NCBI RefSeq assembly: GCF_047663525.1
Contig: NC_092621.1
Coordinates: 77,552,501-77,616,500 of the forward strand
From: Anas platyrhynchos
Taxonomy: Eukaryota > Chordata > Aves > Anseriformes > Anatidae
DNA length: 64,000 bases
Direction of reading: 5' to 3'
In this document: one piece after another, positions 24,505 to 35,639 of the stretch
Numbering within the stretch: the first letter of the stretch is position 1
Layout of the letters: each line of letters begins with the position of its first letter
Notes under the pieces: generated by a model
Told to the model about the DNA's origin: nothing
The model's input: the letters and a program-made list of their open reading frames with translations, nothing else
Database searches by the model: none
Made by a program: the position numbers and the translations under genes

Positions 24505-24581
24505 CGTCACTGTCTCTAGTAGACCAGAGCTGGAACGACAACCTGCAGTAGCAAGATTCACCTTGATGTTATCCGGATGAT
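24505..24581 (-). other. Candidate 77-bp exon (speculative)
   Basis: On the minus strand a strong-looking 3' splice site (a pyrimidine-rich run ending ttttctgtag) comes directly before 24581, and a good 5' splice site (acg then GTGAGC) lies just after 24505. The 77 bases between lie inside an open minus-strand frame (24418-24678, 86 codons) that also crosses both splice signals. The encoded peptide is not recognised. It could be an exon of a long non-coding RNA, an alternative exon of a gene outside the window, or chance. Confidence 0.2.
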
Positions 24582-27500
24582 CTACAGAAAATAAAAAAGG
24601 AAGGAATGAAAGCTTCTCCTTATACAACATAGTGCCACTCAGAAGAACAATGGCACTGTCCTGGCCCCACTTCTCCATTAAACATTAGACCTCTAGCTAA
24701 GGCAGGTTCACACCCTTCAGAAAACAGATTGAATATCTCATTATTGACAAATCTGTGCTGAGACATATTGCACTTTCACCTCAAATTGATTTCTTCACAC
24801 ACATCCTGAGTGAAACCACACAGGGCTCATATGCTGTTAAATATTTACCAAGTCACTCTGAATAATGGCTCTGCATATGTCCCCTCATAGCTAAGCTCCA
24901 ACTGTTTCCTGACAGGTAAATGAATGTAAGCTAATAAAGCAAAACTTCAGCATTTTAGGACTGGAATATATATGTTATTTTCTTCCTGAGTTTTGCACTT
25001 CCTTCTGGATTGCTCATTGCCTCAGATATTGGAGGAGTTTACCCTTTTTGGCACACAGAACAGTGGTTCTTTGCCTACCTGGCCACAAAACTGGGAAGTA
25101 CTAACTCTGTGAAAAGGTCCAATTGTGATGGCTTTTCCCACTGCAAAATACTTTTTAATTTAAAGGAAATTAGCCTTGGTAGCTAATAAGCACAGAACTA
25201 CCCTTGCGGTAAGCAAGAGCTGTTTAGCCCAAACCTGTATCTGATTTCTATGACTATCCTATGACATGATGAAGGAGAATGATGAGCTGTCTCAGACCTA
25301 TGCACAATGTTATTGGGATCCATAGCTTACTGATTTCCTGAGCTGAATATTATATGAAATAACTATCTTGAACACTCATACTGAATTGTTCCCTCAGAAA
25401 CTTGTCTATTTGCTTTTTGAACCTATGACAACTTTTGTCATCAGCAATGTTATGTGTCAGTGAGTTTCGGAATTGAATTACATGGAATATGCAATACATG
25501 GAAATATACAAAAAGTGTTTCTCTTTTCTGCTGCCTGATAATTTCATGTCCCTTTCCTTTATTTCTGTTTGCAAAGCAAGATACAGTTTATGCACTATCT
25601 ATTATCTTTATAATATTCATGGACTTTTACCATTTTAACATTCTTCCTTCAGTTGTATCTTTTCCAGGTTGAAGCAATCTAGTAAATTTAACTCATTTTT
25701 CTTTATAACACTACTGTGGTTTCATATATCTAATAATTCTTTCAATTCTTTTCTGTTCCTATTACAGTTCTACTATAATCTTCTTGAGATATTGGGACCA
25801 GAACTGCATTTAATATCCAAAATGGCATCCTTGACTTATGGAGCTAATAGTATGTTCTGTTATTTTCTCTGTTCCTTTCTAATAATGCTAACCATTAACT
25901 ATTTTTGACAGATGCAAGGCAGACAACTGTTGCACTGACTCCTGTGTACTTCTGCTGACTGTGAAAACTTCATTGAGAACCTGTGTATGCATAGTTAAGG
26001 TTGTTTTTTTAATATATACATTACTTTCCATTTACTGAAAATGAAGTTTATCTCATCCTTAATGCAGAATTGTGAACTTTCTGCGACTTTTTAAACTGAT
26101 AATTATCATTAATCTAATATTAATAATTTGCCCTGCAAAAATTGGCGTCACTAGCGAGCTTCACCTTGTTTTCATTTCAGCTTGGAAAGAAGCTTGAAGT
26201 GAAAAAATCTCTGCAAAACTGTTCCTGTACACTTCCATGATTCTACTTACCAATTCCAGCTAGCATAGTGTAATAGGCATATACTGTGGCATTGCTTCTT
26301 TTCAATTCTGAAGGCTGGGGACATGATTTTTAAAGCCTAACAAGATTGCAGAAGTAGGGTATCTTTTCCATGTGCAATGAAAATTCTGATATGCTGAGCA
26401 GCTGCAAAAGCAGAAAGAATTGCTGAAGTGCTTTTCCTTGAACCATTCCAACATTCGAGCTGCACTAGCATTATGGGAGATGTAGGTTAATGGGCTGGTG
26501 GCATCCTTCTGCCCCACTGGCCATGCAGCTGTCAGGAAAGAAATTGCATGTGTAATGAGAAAGTAGTACTCTCCCTGAGACTCCAGCAGATTTATTTTCT
26601 ATAAAGAAGAGACTGGATAGGCTTCATGAGGCAATGTGAAATACTAAAGAATGGGCGTCCACTTGAATGACTTAAATAAAGCAATTGATAAATATTTAAG
26701 AAAATTAAATCTCATTTAGATTTCTTTCCACTTTTCTCCCCACTCCAGACAATGAGAGAGAAGTTTTTCACCTTGTAAAAATATATACTTTTTACTGAAA
26801 AGCGTTATGAAAAGTAATACCAGATCAGCAGATAATAAATATATATTAACAATGGCTTAGCAAGCATTTTATTCATGACAGCCATAAGATGCAGAACATC
26901 ATCTGAAACTGGAATGGTAGTGGAAATGTCTCATTCTAAACCAGAAGAGGGAGGTTGCAGGTTGTAATGAATGACACTGATGGAAGAAGAGGATGAAGAG
27001 CTCTAAGTTTCCATGGTAAATCATCACTTGCTTTAGACTGCAATCTATGGTCACCCAGTGATCTTTTTTTCATGTGATGTATTCATACATATTTGCCATA
27101 TAAGATATAGGATATATTATTAAACATATGGAGAAATAGAAGGAAATTAAATAACTTTCTCCAAAATACATTCAGAAAGAGATTAGCTGAAACAATAAAA
27201 TCTCTTTATTTCCCTAGACATACAGGAAACACTGGGTTAAACTGGTGAGAAATTTATCTCTCGCCTTGTCAGTTAGGACTTCATTTATGTAACTGCCCTA
27301 ACTTAAATGGTCTTCATTTGCATGAATCAGTGAAGTTATGTAACTATGCTTAGTGAACTAAATTGTGAATTAAAACGTGTAGGACTCACCTTGACATCTG
27401 CAGTGGTCAGCATACTACCATTCATATTTGAACTTTGGGAAACGAGTATGTCACATCATTTTAAGGGAGAGTATAAACTAAACTAACTTCTACAGCAGAT

Positions 27501-29051
27501 CTGTCATGTCCATTCATTTACAACTTTGTTGCACCTAAATTACAAATGAAGATGTTTGAACTCTTTGCCAGTTTGTTATACTGAAGATCACACAATTCAT
27601 GTGGTCTAAAGAAACACTGCTTATGGTTAACCCAGTTGTTCCATGCATAGAACCATTATCAGTCCAATTACAGTGATCCTACTAATTCTGGCTCCAATTA
27701 CATTCAGTTCAAACTGCATATACAAATAATTTGTTACCTTTCTTTCTCTGATGTTATGGCTTCCCTTCTCATGCCCCTCTGGGTTCTTGGGACAATGACT
27801 TCAACCAACAGGGAATCTGTAGACAGTCATCAGCATCCAGAATCCCTCGTTGGAAGCACTTTGAAGTGGATGATGGGGGTATCTTCCTCCTCCCTCCTAG
27901 TCCTTTTAGAGTTGTCCTTGCTTGCTAACACACTCTTCCTGTTCTTCTGTCATTGGTCTGTAAGTTTATTAGAATTTACTACACAAACAATGTTTTACCT
28001 TCTTTAACGGATATTTGTCCTGGTTTCTCTCTGTTATTCCCAGTAAAAATTATACATCTTGCAAAGCTCAGTTCAGCTACTGAAGATCAGAGAGCTGCCT
28101 AGGACCTTATGGTCTCTAGTATCCTGTGGCAAGTATCAAGTATCCTGTGGCCCTGCTATCATCCAGTGCCTCAAATTCCACTCTTTGAACAGTTGCAGAG
28201 AGCTAAGTGAAAACTAGAAAAAATAAAAAATAAATAAAAAATAAAATAGCACAAACATAAAAATAATAAAAATGAAGTGAGTCATCCCCATCATTTGATA
28301 TCCTTTTTCCCCATGTCACTGATCCTTATTGGCTGAAATCTACTGCAATATGATAAGAAATGATAAAATGTGGCTAAACACCAAGCAGAAGGAAATGCAA
28401 TCAATTCCCTGCAGTGTGTAGCAAGAGAGATTTTAGCATGACAAAGACTGACTTTGCAAGGGTTTGCTTTCCATTTCTTAGTATGCACTATCTATGTTTC
28501 CACTGAAACTGCAGAAGAGAATTAGAAGGTACTTTGGAAGTCCTCCAATTCACAAGCAACCAAAGAACTCTGCAGGTGTTCTCCTTATCAGAAACAATGC
28601 TTTGTCGTGTTGGACTGAGCCAGAAGATTTTCGCTTTCTCAACATGCCTGCAAGGGAAACTGACCCAGAGCCTCCCATTCAGTGGTGTGATTTTGGTGGC
28701 AGTACTGACTCTTCTGCACTGCTGCACTCCAGATACTGCTCTGTTAATGCAAGACCAGAAAATTATTGTTGTGACCAACCACAGATCAAGACACATAAAG
28801 TGTTGGTATTGTCCTGCTAATCTTACTAAGCTGTACTGACGCAAACCTCTTTTGACTTAGCCGTGTTTTTAAGAGGAACTTTCAGTATCTTATCTTTTTG
28901 ACTGTTTTGCATTATTTTAACTTAATTTTATTTTACTTGATTCAATTGGCTAAAGTTATTCCTTCTGTTCTACTTTTCTTCTTTCTCTCCTTCTAAATAG
29001 GTATCAAGACATTGATACTTACAGTGAGTAATAAAGGCATGAGTGGCAGTA
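24582..29051. other. Unique AT-rich interval, no gene recognised
   Basis: No recognised exon or mobile element. A perfect octamer ATTTGCAT lies at 27316-27323. Short duplications occur (gtatcctgtggc twice near 28115-28155), with AAAT-like patches at about 28220-28275. Region 28488-28844 is open in three frames over about 310-360 bases but encodes nothing I recognise. Confidence 0.55.
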
Positions 29052-29212
29052 TCACAGAATCACAGCATGGATGATGTTGGAAGGAACCTCTGGAGATCTC
29101 GGCCAACCTCCCTGCTCAGTCAAGGTCATCTACAGCACATTACCCAGGATGGTGTCAAAACAGCTTTTGAATTTCTCCTGGGAAGGGACTCTCTCTCTGC
29201 AACCTTACAGCA
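29052..29212 (-). mobile_element. CR1 LINE 3' fragment
   Basis: The + strand reads cacagaatcacagcatggat, then gttggaaggaacctctggag, then ctccctgctcagtcaaggtc, then ttgaatttctcctgggaagg. This is the complement of the CR1 3' terminal region, including remnants of the tail repeat at the left edge. About 160 bp, 5' truncated. Confidence 0.92.
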
Positions 29213-32200
29213 GAAAAACTGGCTCTAGTGCTAATATTTGAACTCTAACAAGTATAATACTGTCATGGCCTAAAAATTAACATGATATCAAAATAATTCT
29301 TGCTTTGGGCTTAGTTAGGTCCAAACCCAAACCAACTTCACTTTTCTCTATCTGTATGCTATTAACAAGATCAAATACTTCATTTTTCTTCAGTCTCGCT
29401 TTAAACTTTTCTCTTACTCAAGAAATTGAACTGTATGTCAGCATGATGTATTTAAAGTTAACAAAAGACTTTAAAGCACAGGAATACACGGTAATTCTGT
29501 CATGTACCTTAGAATATTGTTAATATTAAAGATTTTAAGTTCTTCATCTCTATGATTCATTCTCACATTAATATATAATTCCTATTTTTCATTTGATATT
29601 ACTTCTCAATTTGTCTGATAGCACTAGGTCATAAAGTACTCAACTTACTGTTCATTTAGATTGCTTTAAAGGTTTAACCCCTCTGATTTTAAATTGGAAA
29701 CCACTTTCATGAACTCACATGATGGAAAAAGAAAGTACATTTCCATTTAGACCTACCTACACTGGTTGATTTTTCATATTCACTGGCTTAATAATTACGC
29801 TTTTTCACAGTGAATATGACTTCTTTGAAAGAACATCGCCTTTATAACCTCCAACTCCCTGATATTAGCAGGCTGTTTTTATGATTCTTACCAAGAATCC
29901 TGTTTATGCAACTACTGACAGATAATTTCATAAATACATCGGCAACAATTCACTAACGTGTGCAAACCTAAGCATGGTTTTATTTGCCAATCCTTGGATT
30001 CTATTGTTTGAATTTATTACATTGAAAAATTTTACCTGTGACTGACTGTTTTCAGATATTAGTAAAGTAGACACTTGTAAAAATACTAATAAAGTTACAT
30101 ATCTTATTTTAAAAATACAACTATTAAAGTAAAAGTATTCACCAGCCATCTTGTTCCAGTTTTATGAAGTGACCTTGCAACAATCTTTTTGGTTTCAGTA
30201 ATGCCTCTTACTTAAAACTATATTTATCAAAGCAATTCAGTCAATACCCAAAGAGTTAATTACTTTGCTGAATGACATGCAAAATGGCATGGAATTGCTA
30301 TAAATAAAGGTGGCATATTTGGGCCCTTATTCCTTTTAAGGATAAAAAACAACAACAGCCACCAAAACTCCTGTGCCAGTTACTGAATAACTGATATTGT
30401 AAAACTCTGCCAGTCTCAGGTTTGTTGACAGAAAGCAAGAGAGGTATGGCAGTTTTGCCTGCAGAGGTCAGGAGGAAGAACAGCAAGGTCTGGCTTCCAG
30501 AAAGCTTCCAGCTCATCAGTGGTGACTGCTTGCTCAGGGTGGGTGCTTGGGATCACACAGGGGCAGCATACACTGCTCTGAGTGTAGGGCAGCTGCCACT
30601 TACAGGACAGAGAGTAGGCTGGGCAAGGTGCTCCCTGTTATCCTGACCCAGGTACAGAAAGTGTGTATGACCAGAAAACATAAAATGCAGTAGCCATGCA
30701 GATGAAGGGGTGATGAGAATGTCAGCCACCTCTGCCACACCTTCTTGTAATTCTCTTCTGTTGCTGACCTTCTTAATGACAATAGAGCAGACGAAGAGGA
30801 CAGAAATTTTAACCCCTGTTTCAATGGATAAAGAAAAAAGCTATCCTCTTCAAGAAAAATAAATACAGAAATACAAAATAACAAACCAATATTTAAGATC
30901 AAAATGGTGTTTGAAGGCCCCCCAAAAGAGTGGAGGCTACAGAGGTTAAGGGATGAAGTACAAAGTGTGGCCTCACATGGCAGTAGGAAGTATGCACATA
31001 TGCAGTGAGAGGATCAGTTTGTTCTTCAGATGTAAAAGTAGCTGAAATGGAGCACCTGAGAGAAACAGAAGCTCACAGAGAAGGCTTATGGAGGTGTTAT
31101 ATTGCTGCTGCACTCCCTGAGCTGCAAGACACATCATTAGGAAGGAGAATTATCTGCTAGGAAGGAAAAGTCTTACATCTTATATGTATCCAACCCTTTA
31201 ATGGATGTCACACAATGTCTGAAGAAGTTCCTGCAGCACAGAGGGCCCTTTCAAAAGCATGGAAAAGTGGAAGTGGGAATCCATGATTGGTGACATCAGG
31301 GAAACCTGCAGGATAACTTCATGATGGGTGCAAAGCCAGCAGAACTCCTGAGACAAAATAAAGCAGAGGAACTACAATAGGTGGTATCAGATGACAACCC
31401 TGACATAATAAGCATCTGGGGTACTTGGAAACAGGATTAGTTGGACAATGTTACCTAGCATTTCACTTTACATGAGCAACAGATTTAATACATTCAGCAA
31501 TGCTGCCCACGAAAGAATTATATTAAGTGTAAAAACATCATAGAAGAGCCCACTATGTAATCATTGTGTGTGAATGTCCCCGTACTGACTGCTAAGATCA
31601 TATTGATCCTGTGACCAGGGCGATGGAAGTATTAATCTAAATTTTATCAGTTGATAAATCAAAGTGAAAGATTTCAACCACCTGTGGAAAGAAAACTTCA
31701 ATACCTACCTGAGTAGTGTGGAGAGAATTCTTGCACTCACTAAATACTGATCAGAATATCATTTTTGTCTTGTCCTTGAAAATGCCATTATAAATTTGGT
31801 CTTGAGTAGTTTGTGGGACCTAGTTCAAAACACTGCAGGAGAGTTGCTCTGTATTAACAGTAAGGCTGGCTTATTATCAGTAAGTACAGCTTATTGTAGT
31901 GGGAGAGCAGGTCAAATAGATTCAGAATGCTAGCGTTCTTTTTTTGAAAAGCAAGCTACCTAAAAATGAGGCAATGAGTAAAAACAAAGCAAAAAAATCC
32001 AAAAGAACCCATTTGGATGTAGTCTAGAGGTTAAAGAGAACCCAACAATCCTCCACGAAACTAAACAAAAAAAAAATAAGCCATATCTTTATATGAGCTC
32101 ATATCTTGTGCTTTATTTCAAAACTAAGCAAACAAGAAAAACACAACAGTAAAAAGCATGAAGTTCTTGGACTGATCAGGTATCACCTTCCTAAATCTGG

Positions 32201-33254
32201 CATTTAAAAACATAGTTTCATCAACGTGAATAAAAAAATCCACAAAAGTATGCTTGGTCAAAAGGAAACAGGAAATAAATACGCTAAAAATACATTTACA
32301 GATCACCTGGAATTAAAGACGCGTGTGAGCTTCCCCAGTCTTTGTAGCAGACACATCAGAATAGGATGTTTGGGAAGTGTTAGATCAGGAAGATGTCAGT
32401 GAGCCAAGAGTAAGTCACCAAGACAGATGGCATCACCAAAGAGTCCCAAAGGGCTCCACACACAAAACAGAAGAGCTGCCGGTCAAGGTGTCCAGCCAGG
32501 CACTACTGATGACCCCTGCAACAGAGTGGAGGGGTGCCAATATACGCCACACCTATTCAGAGGGCTCTGCAGCGGATCCTGGGAACCAGTGACCCAGTGA
32601 GTCTCTGGGGCAGAGTCTCTGTTAAAAAATAAAATATATATATATAATTAAACATGGAGGTAAATATTTTTTTCTGGGAAACAGCCAGGATGGATTCTTT
32701 CTGGGAAACAACTAGGATGGCTTCTCTAAAAGGAAGTCCTCTCACACCTGCGGATTATGTGAAATCTTGTCAATAAGACAAGATTGGGCTTGTATGTGGG
32801 CTTGTATGTGTGGAAGGCATAATACAGCTGGATTCTCATGATTTCATGTTAGAAGTTGTTAAGAAGTAAAGCTACTACAATATTTGAGAAAACACTTTTC
32901 TGTAGACTGACATCTGGCTGAAGGGTCAAAAGTAAAGTGCAATGTTTAGTGTTCATTTCTCATGCTGAAGAAGAGTCATCAGAGATGTCCCTGGGATCAG
33001 TGAAGTGTGTGGTTTAATTCACTGAAAAAAGCCTGCAATTATGACAACAAATTCCAGAAGAACATTACGAAACTAACCAGGCAGGTGTTAGGTGAAATGC
33101 AACACAGATAAATTTTACATGTTTTGGTAAAAATAATCATAGTGATGTCTACGGTCTGCTGAAACTTGTTTTAATACCTTTGGGATGATTTCAGAGCTCT
33201 TTCTACAAAGGAAGAGCTCAACAAAACCTTTCGGTTTACACAGGTTCTAGAAGA
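29213..33254. other. Unique sequence, no gene recognised
   Basis: No exon was identified. Slightly more GC-rich patches lie at 30420-30650 and 32370-32600. The latter is followed by (TA)n at about 32634-32646 and a 27-bp in-phase tandem duplication at 32672-32724. Parts of 31200-31700 could be an old, very diverged CR1, but the match is too weak to call. Confidence 0.5.
32672..32724. repeat. 27-bp tandem duplication
   Basis: Two copies start ttctgggaaaca at 32672 and 32699 and differ by a few bases. The period is a multiple of three and lies in a short minus-strand open frame, but no protein family is recognised. Confidence 0.85.
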
Positions 33255-33668
33255 GGAAGATGTACAAGAAGTGCCTAAGGTCCCTTGGTTTGTTCAGCCC
33301 AGAGCAGAGCAGGCTGAGGGGAGGCCTTCATGGTGGCCTGCAGCTCCCTCAGGAGGGGAGCAGAGGGGCAGGCGCTGAGCTCTGCTCTCTGGGGATAGCG
33401 ACAGGACCCGAGGGGACAGCATGGAGCTGGGACAGGGGAGGGTCAGGCTGGGGGTTAGGGAAAGGGTCTGCACCCAGAGGTGGTCAGGCACTGGGAGAGG
33501 TTCCCCAGGGAAGTGATTCATAGCAACAGGACTGCTGGAGTTCAGGAAGTGTTTGGACAATGCTCTCATACATGTGGTTTGAATTTTGCTGATACTGTGT
33601 GGAGCCAGGAGCTGGACTTGATGATCTTTGTGGGTCCCTTCCAACTCAGGATAGGATATTCTATGATT
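33255..33668 (+). mobile_element. CR1 LINE 3' fragment with intact 3' end
   Basis: Plus-sense CR1 3' region. It has ggtcccttggtttgttcagc, then a GC-rich stretch with ctgcagctccctcaggaggg, then gaggttccccagggaagtga, then tgatctttgtgggtcccttc and a final attctatgatt tail. It is about 410 bp, 5' truncated, and among the best preserved CR1 copies here. A long (AAAT)n array follows at once, a common place for microsatellite growth. Confidence 0.95.
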
Positions 33669-33687
33669 GTACGCTTCTATGAAAATA

Positions 33688-33688
33688 A

Positions 33689-33739
<51 letters not shown>

Positions 33740-33741
33740 AT
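33688..33741. repeat. (AAAT)n microsatellite behind a CR1 tail
   Basis: About 13 AAAT units starting 20 bases after the CR1 tail. Confidence 0.97.
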
Positions 33742-34875
33742 TGGTTTCACAAAGTGCTCCTTGGCAATAAAGAGCACACAATTAGGTAAAATCTTGTCAT
33801 GGCTACATCTTCAGACCTGTATTTGGCATGATGAAGATGAGCAGCTGATTTAGCTGCTCATCTTCTTAGCTGATAAAGATGAACAGCTGCTATCTGGAAC
33901 TCTTCATTTTGGAGAGAATACTGAAGCAGAAGATGTTATCCAAGGCTCATAAATCATGCACAGAGCACATGGACAAGCTAAATGCTGAACTGGTCATGGC
34001 ATACTGGTCAACTGGCAGAACTAAGGAAGGTTTCAGGGTTCAGGTCTCTCTTTTTCCTTTCTGGATATGTAAAACGGGGGACCCATCTGCCATTGTTCAT
34101 AGCTGTGATCATTCATGTGAAGGAGAGGTTGTTCCTCAATCATTGTGTTCTGGAACAAGGAAGATTATTGGGTACTATAATTTACAAGCTTTACAATTTC
34201 AAGAAAGCAAGCTTTAATTGGGAAAATTTTGTTCAAAATCTAAGGGCCATATTTTCAGCCCAACTCTGAGAACAATTTCCTATAACCAGTAGTCAAAGCA
34301 GCACTCTGCACTTAAAGCAGCTGACAGACATTTGTCATAGGTCATGTGATTAAAGTTTTTGTTTGTTTGTTTGTTTTTCTCTGCAGGTGTGTATCCTTTC
34401 ATCCCTGAAGCATAGAAATCTTTAACAAAGTCAAAGTAAACCTCTCAGATAACATGTTCTATTTAGGATTGCATCAATGTAATTGAGAAGATGTCTTTAT
34501 TTCCAAGGCCTTTGTTATTCACTAGATTAGTTTAGATTAGATTAGGCACTGGTTTAACTGTTACACTTTAGGGAATATGATGAAGGATTAGGGAGTAAGT
34601 AAATAAGTTTTATTTGTCTGGCAGTTTTGGTAGAGAATAGCAAACATAGTAATCTTGTTTAGAAAAATAAAAAGTACATAACGCAGTTGAGGAAAAATAT
34701 TGCCTCACAGATATTCTGATAAATGCTGGTGGAAACATGATTTATAGGATTGGGGTGATGCCCATTCTTCCAAAGGACCCTGAGTGAAAGGCTCACCCTG
34801 TATATTGGAACACTGCTTCAGATGCTGCAGCACTATCTCTTTCAGCAGCTGACAGTCTAGCCCTGAAACTCTCCC
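33742..34875. other. Unique sequence, with one hairpin
   Basis: No gene recognised. It contains a perfect 14-bp inverted repeat at 33833-33865 and (TTTG)n at about 34360-34376. Frames at 33879-34269 are unrecognised. Confidence 0.55.
33833..33865. repeat. Perfect hairpin, 14-bp arms, 5-base loop
   Basis: Left arm gaagatgagcagct (33833-33846), loop gattt, right arm agctgctcatcttc (33852-33865). A third, imperfect copy of the motif (gatgaacagctgct) follows near 33879-33892. Confidence 0.9.
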
Positions 34876-34880
34876 CCCCA

Positions 34881-35639
34881 TTATGGTTAATGTGGCAAAC
34901 AGGCAACTCAGCACCACACAGCCATTCATTCACCCCACCACCCCAGTGGTCTGGGGGAAAGAATAAAGAGAGAAATAAATAAAATAAAATAAAATAAAAT
35001 AAAATAAAATAAAATAAAATAAAATAAAATAAAATAAAATAAAATAAAATAAAATAAAATAAAATAAAATAAAATAAAATAAAATAAAATAAAATAAAAT
35101 AAAATAAAATAAATAATAAAATAAAATAAAATAAAATAAAATAAAATAAAATAAAATAAAATAAAATAAAATAAAAGTTAATGGGTTGAGATAAAGACAG
35201 TTTAATAAGAAAGAAAAGGAAAATAAATAATACCAATTATAACAATATGATGATGATAATAATAGAATGTACAAAACAAGCGATGCACACTGCAATTACT
35301 CACCATCCATTGACTGATGCCCTGAGCAGCAGTTCCCCCAAACCAACCAGCCACCCCATATTAATTGTTCACCATGACACCATATGGCATGGGACATCCC
35401 TTGTCCAATGGGGTCACCTGTTCTGGTTCTGTCCCCTCACAGCTCCTTGTGCACCCATAGTCTCCTTGCTGGCAGGGCAGTGTGAGAAGCTAAAAAGTCC
35501 TTGACTTAGTATAAGCACTGACCTGCAACAAACAAAACATCAGCGTGTTATCAACATTATTCTCATTCTAAGTCCAAAACACAGCACCATTCCAGGTACT
35601 AGGAGGAAAATTAACTCTATCCTAGCTGAAACCAGGACA
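34881..35639 (-). mobile_element. ERVL-like solo LTR with 5-bp target duplication
   Basis: Read on the minus strand it starts tgtcctggtttcagctagga at 35639 and ends near 34881. Identical cccca flanks it at 34876-34880 and 35640-35644. From recall this matches a common avian ERVL-type LTR: a start block with gagttaattttcctcc, then tatactaagtcaagga, then tgtgcatcgcttgttttgt, then ttatctcaacccat near its far end. A 200-bp AAAAT expansion (34974-35176) has grown inside it and lengthened it to about 760 bp. No internal viral sequence adjoins, so it is a solo LTR. A 5-bp duplication fits ERVL. The last bases (ttatggttaa in + orientation) are decayed from the usual TG...CA end. Confidence 0.85.
34974..35176. 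repeat. (AAAAT)n microsatellite inside an LTR
   Basis: About 40 AAAAT units with one AAAT/AAT interruption near 35110-35120. It creates two long Phe/Ile/Leu/Tyr frames on the minus strand that are not genes. Confidence 0.98.

Noticed and set aside
31200..31700. Possible very diverged CR1 ORF2 5' region
   Set aside because: Only scattered short similarities from recall; not enough to call without an alignment.
34793..35295. Two long minus-strand frames of 121-147 codons rich in Phe, Ile, Leu and Tyr
   Set aside because: They are the translation of the AAAAT microsatellite inside an LTR, not a membrane protein.
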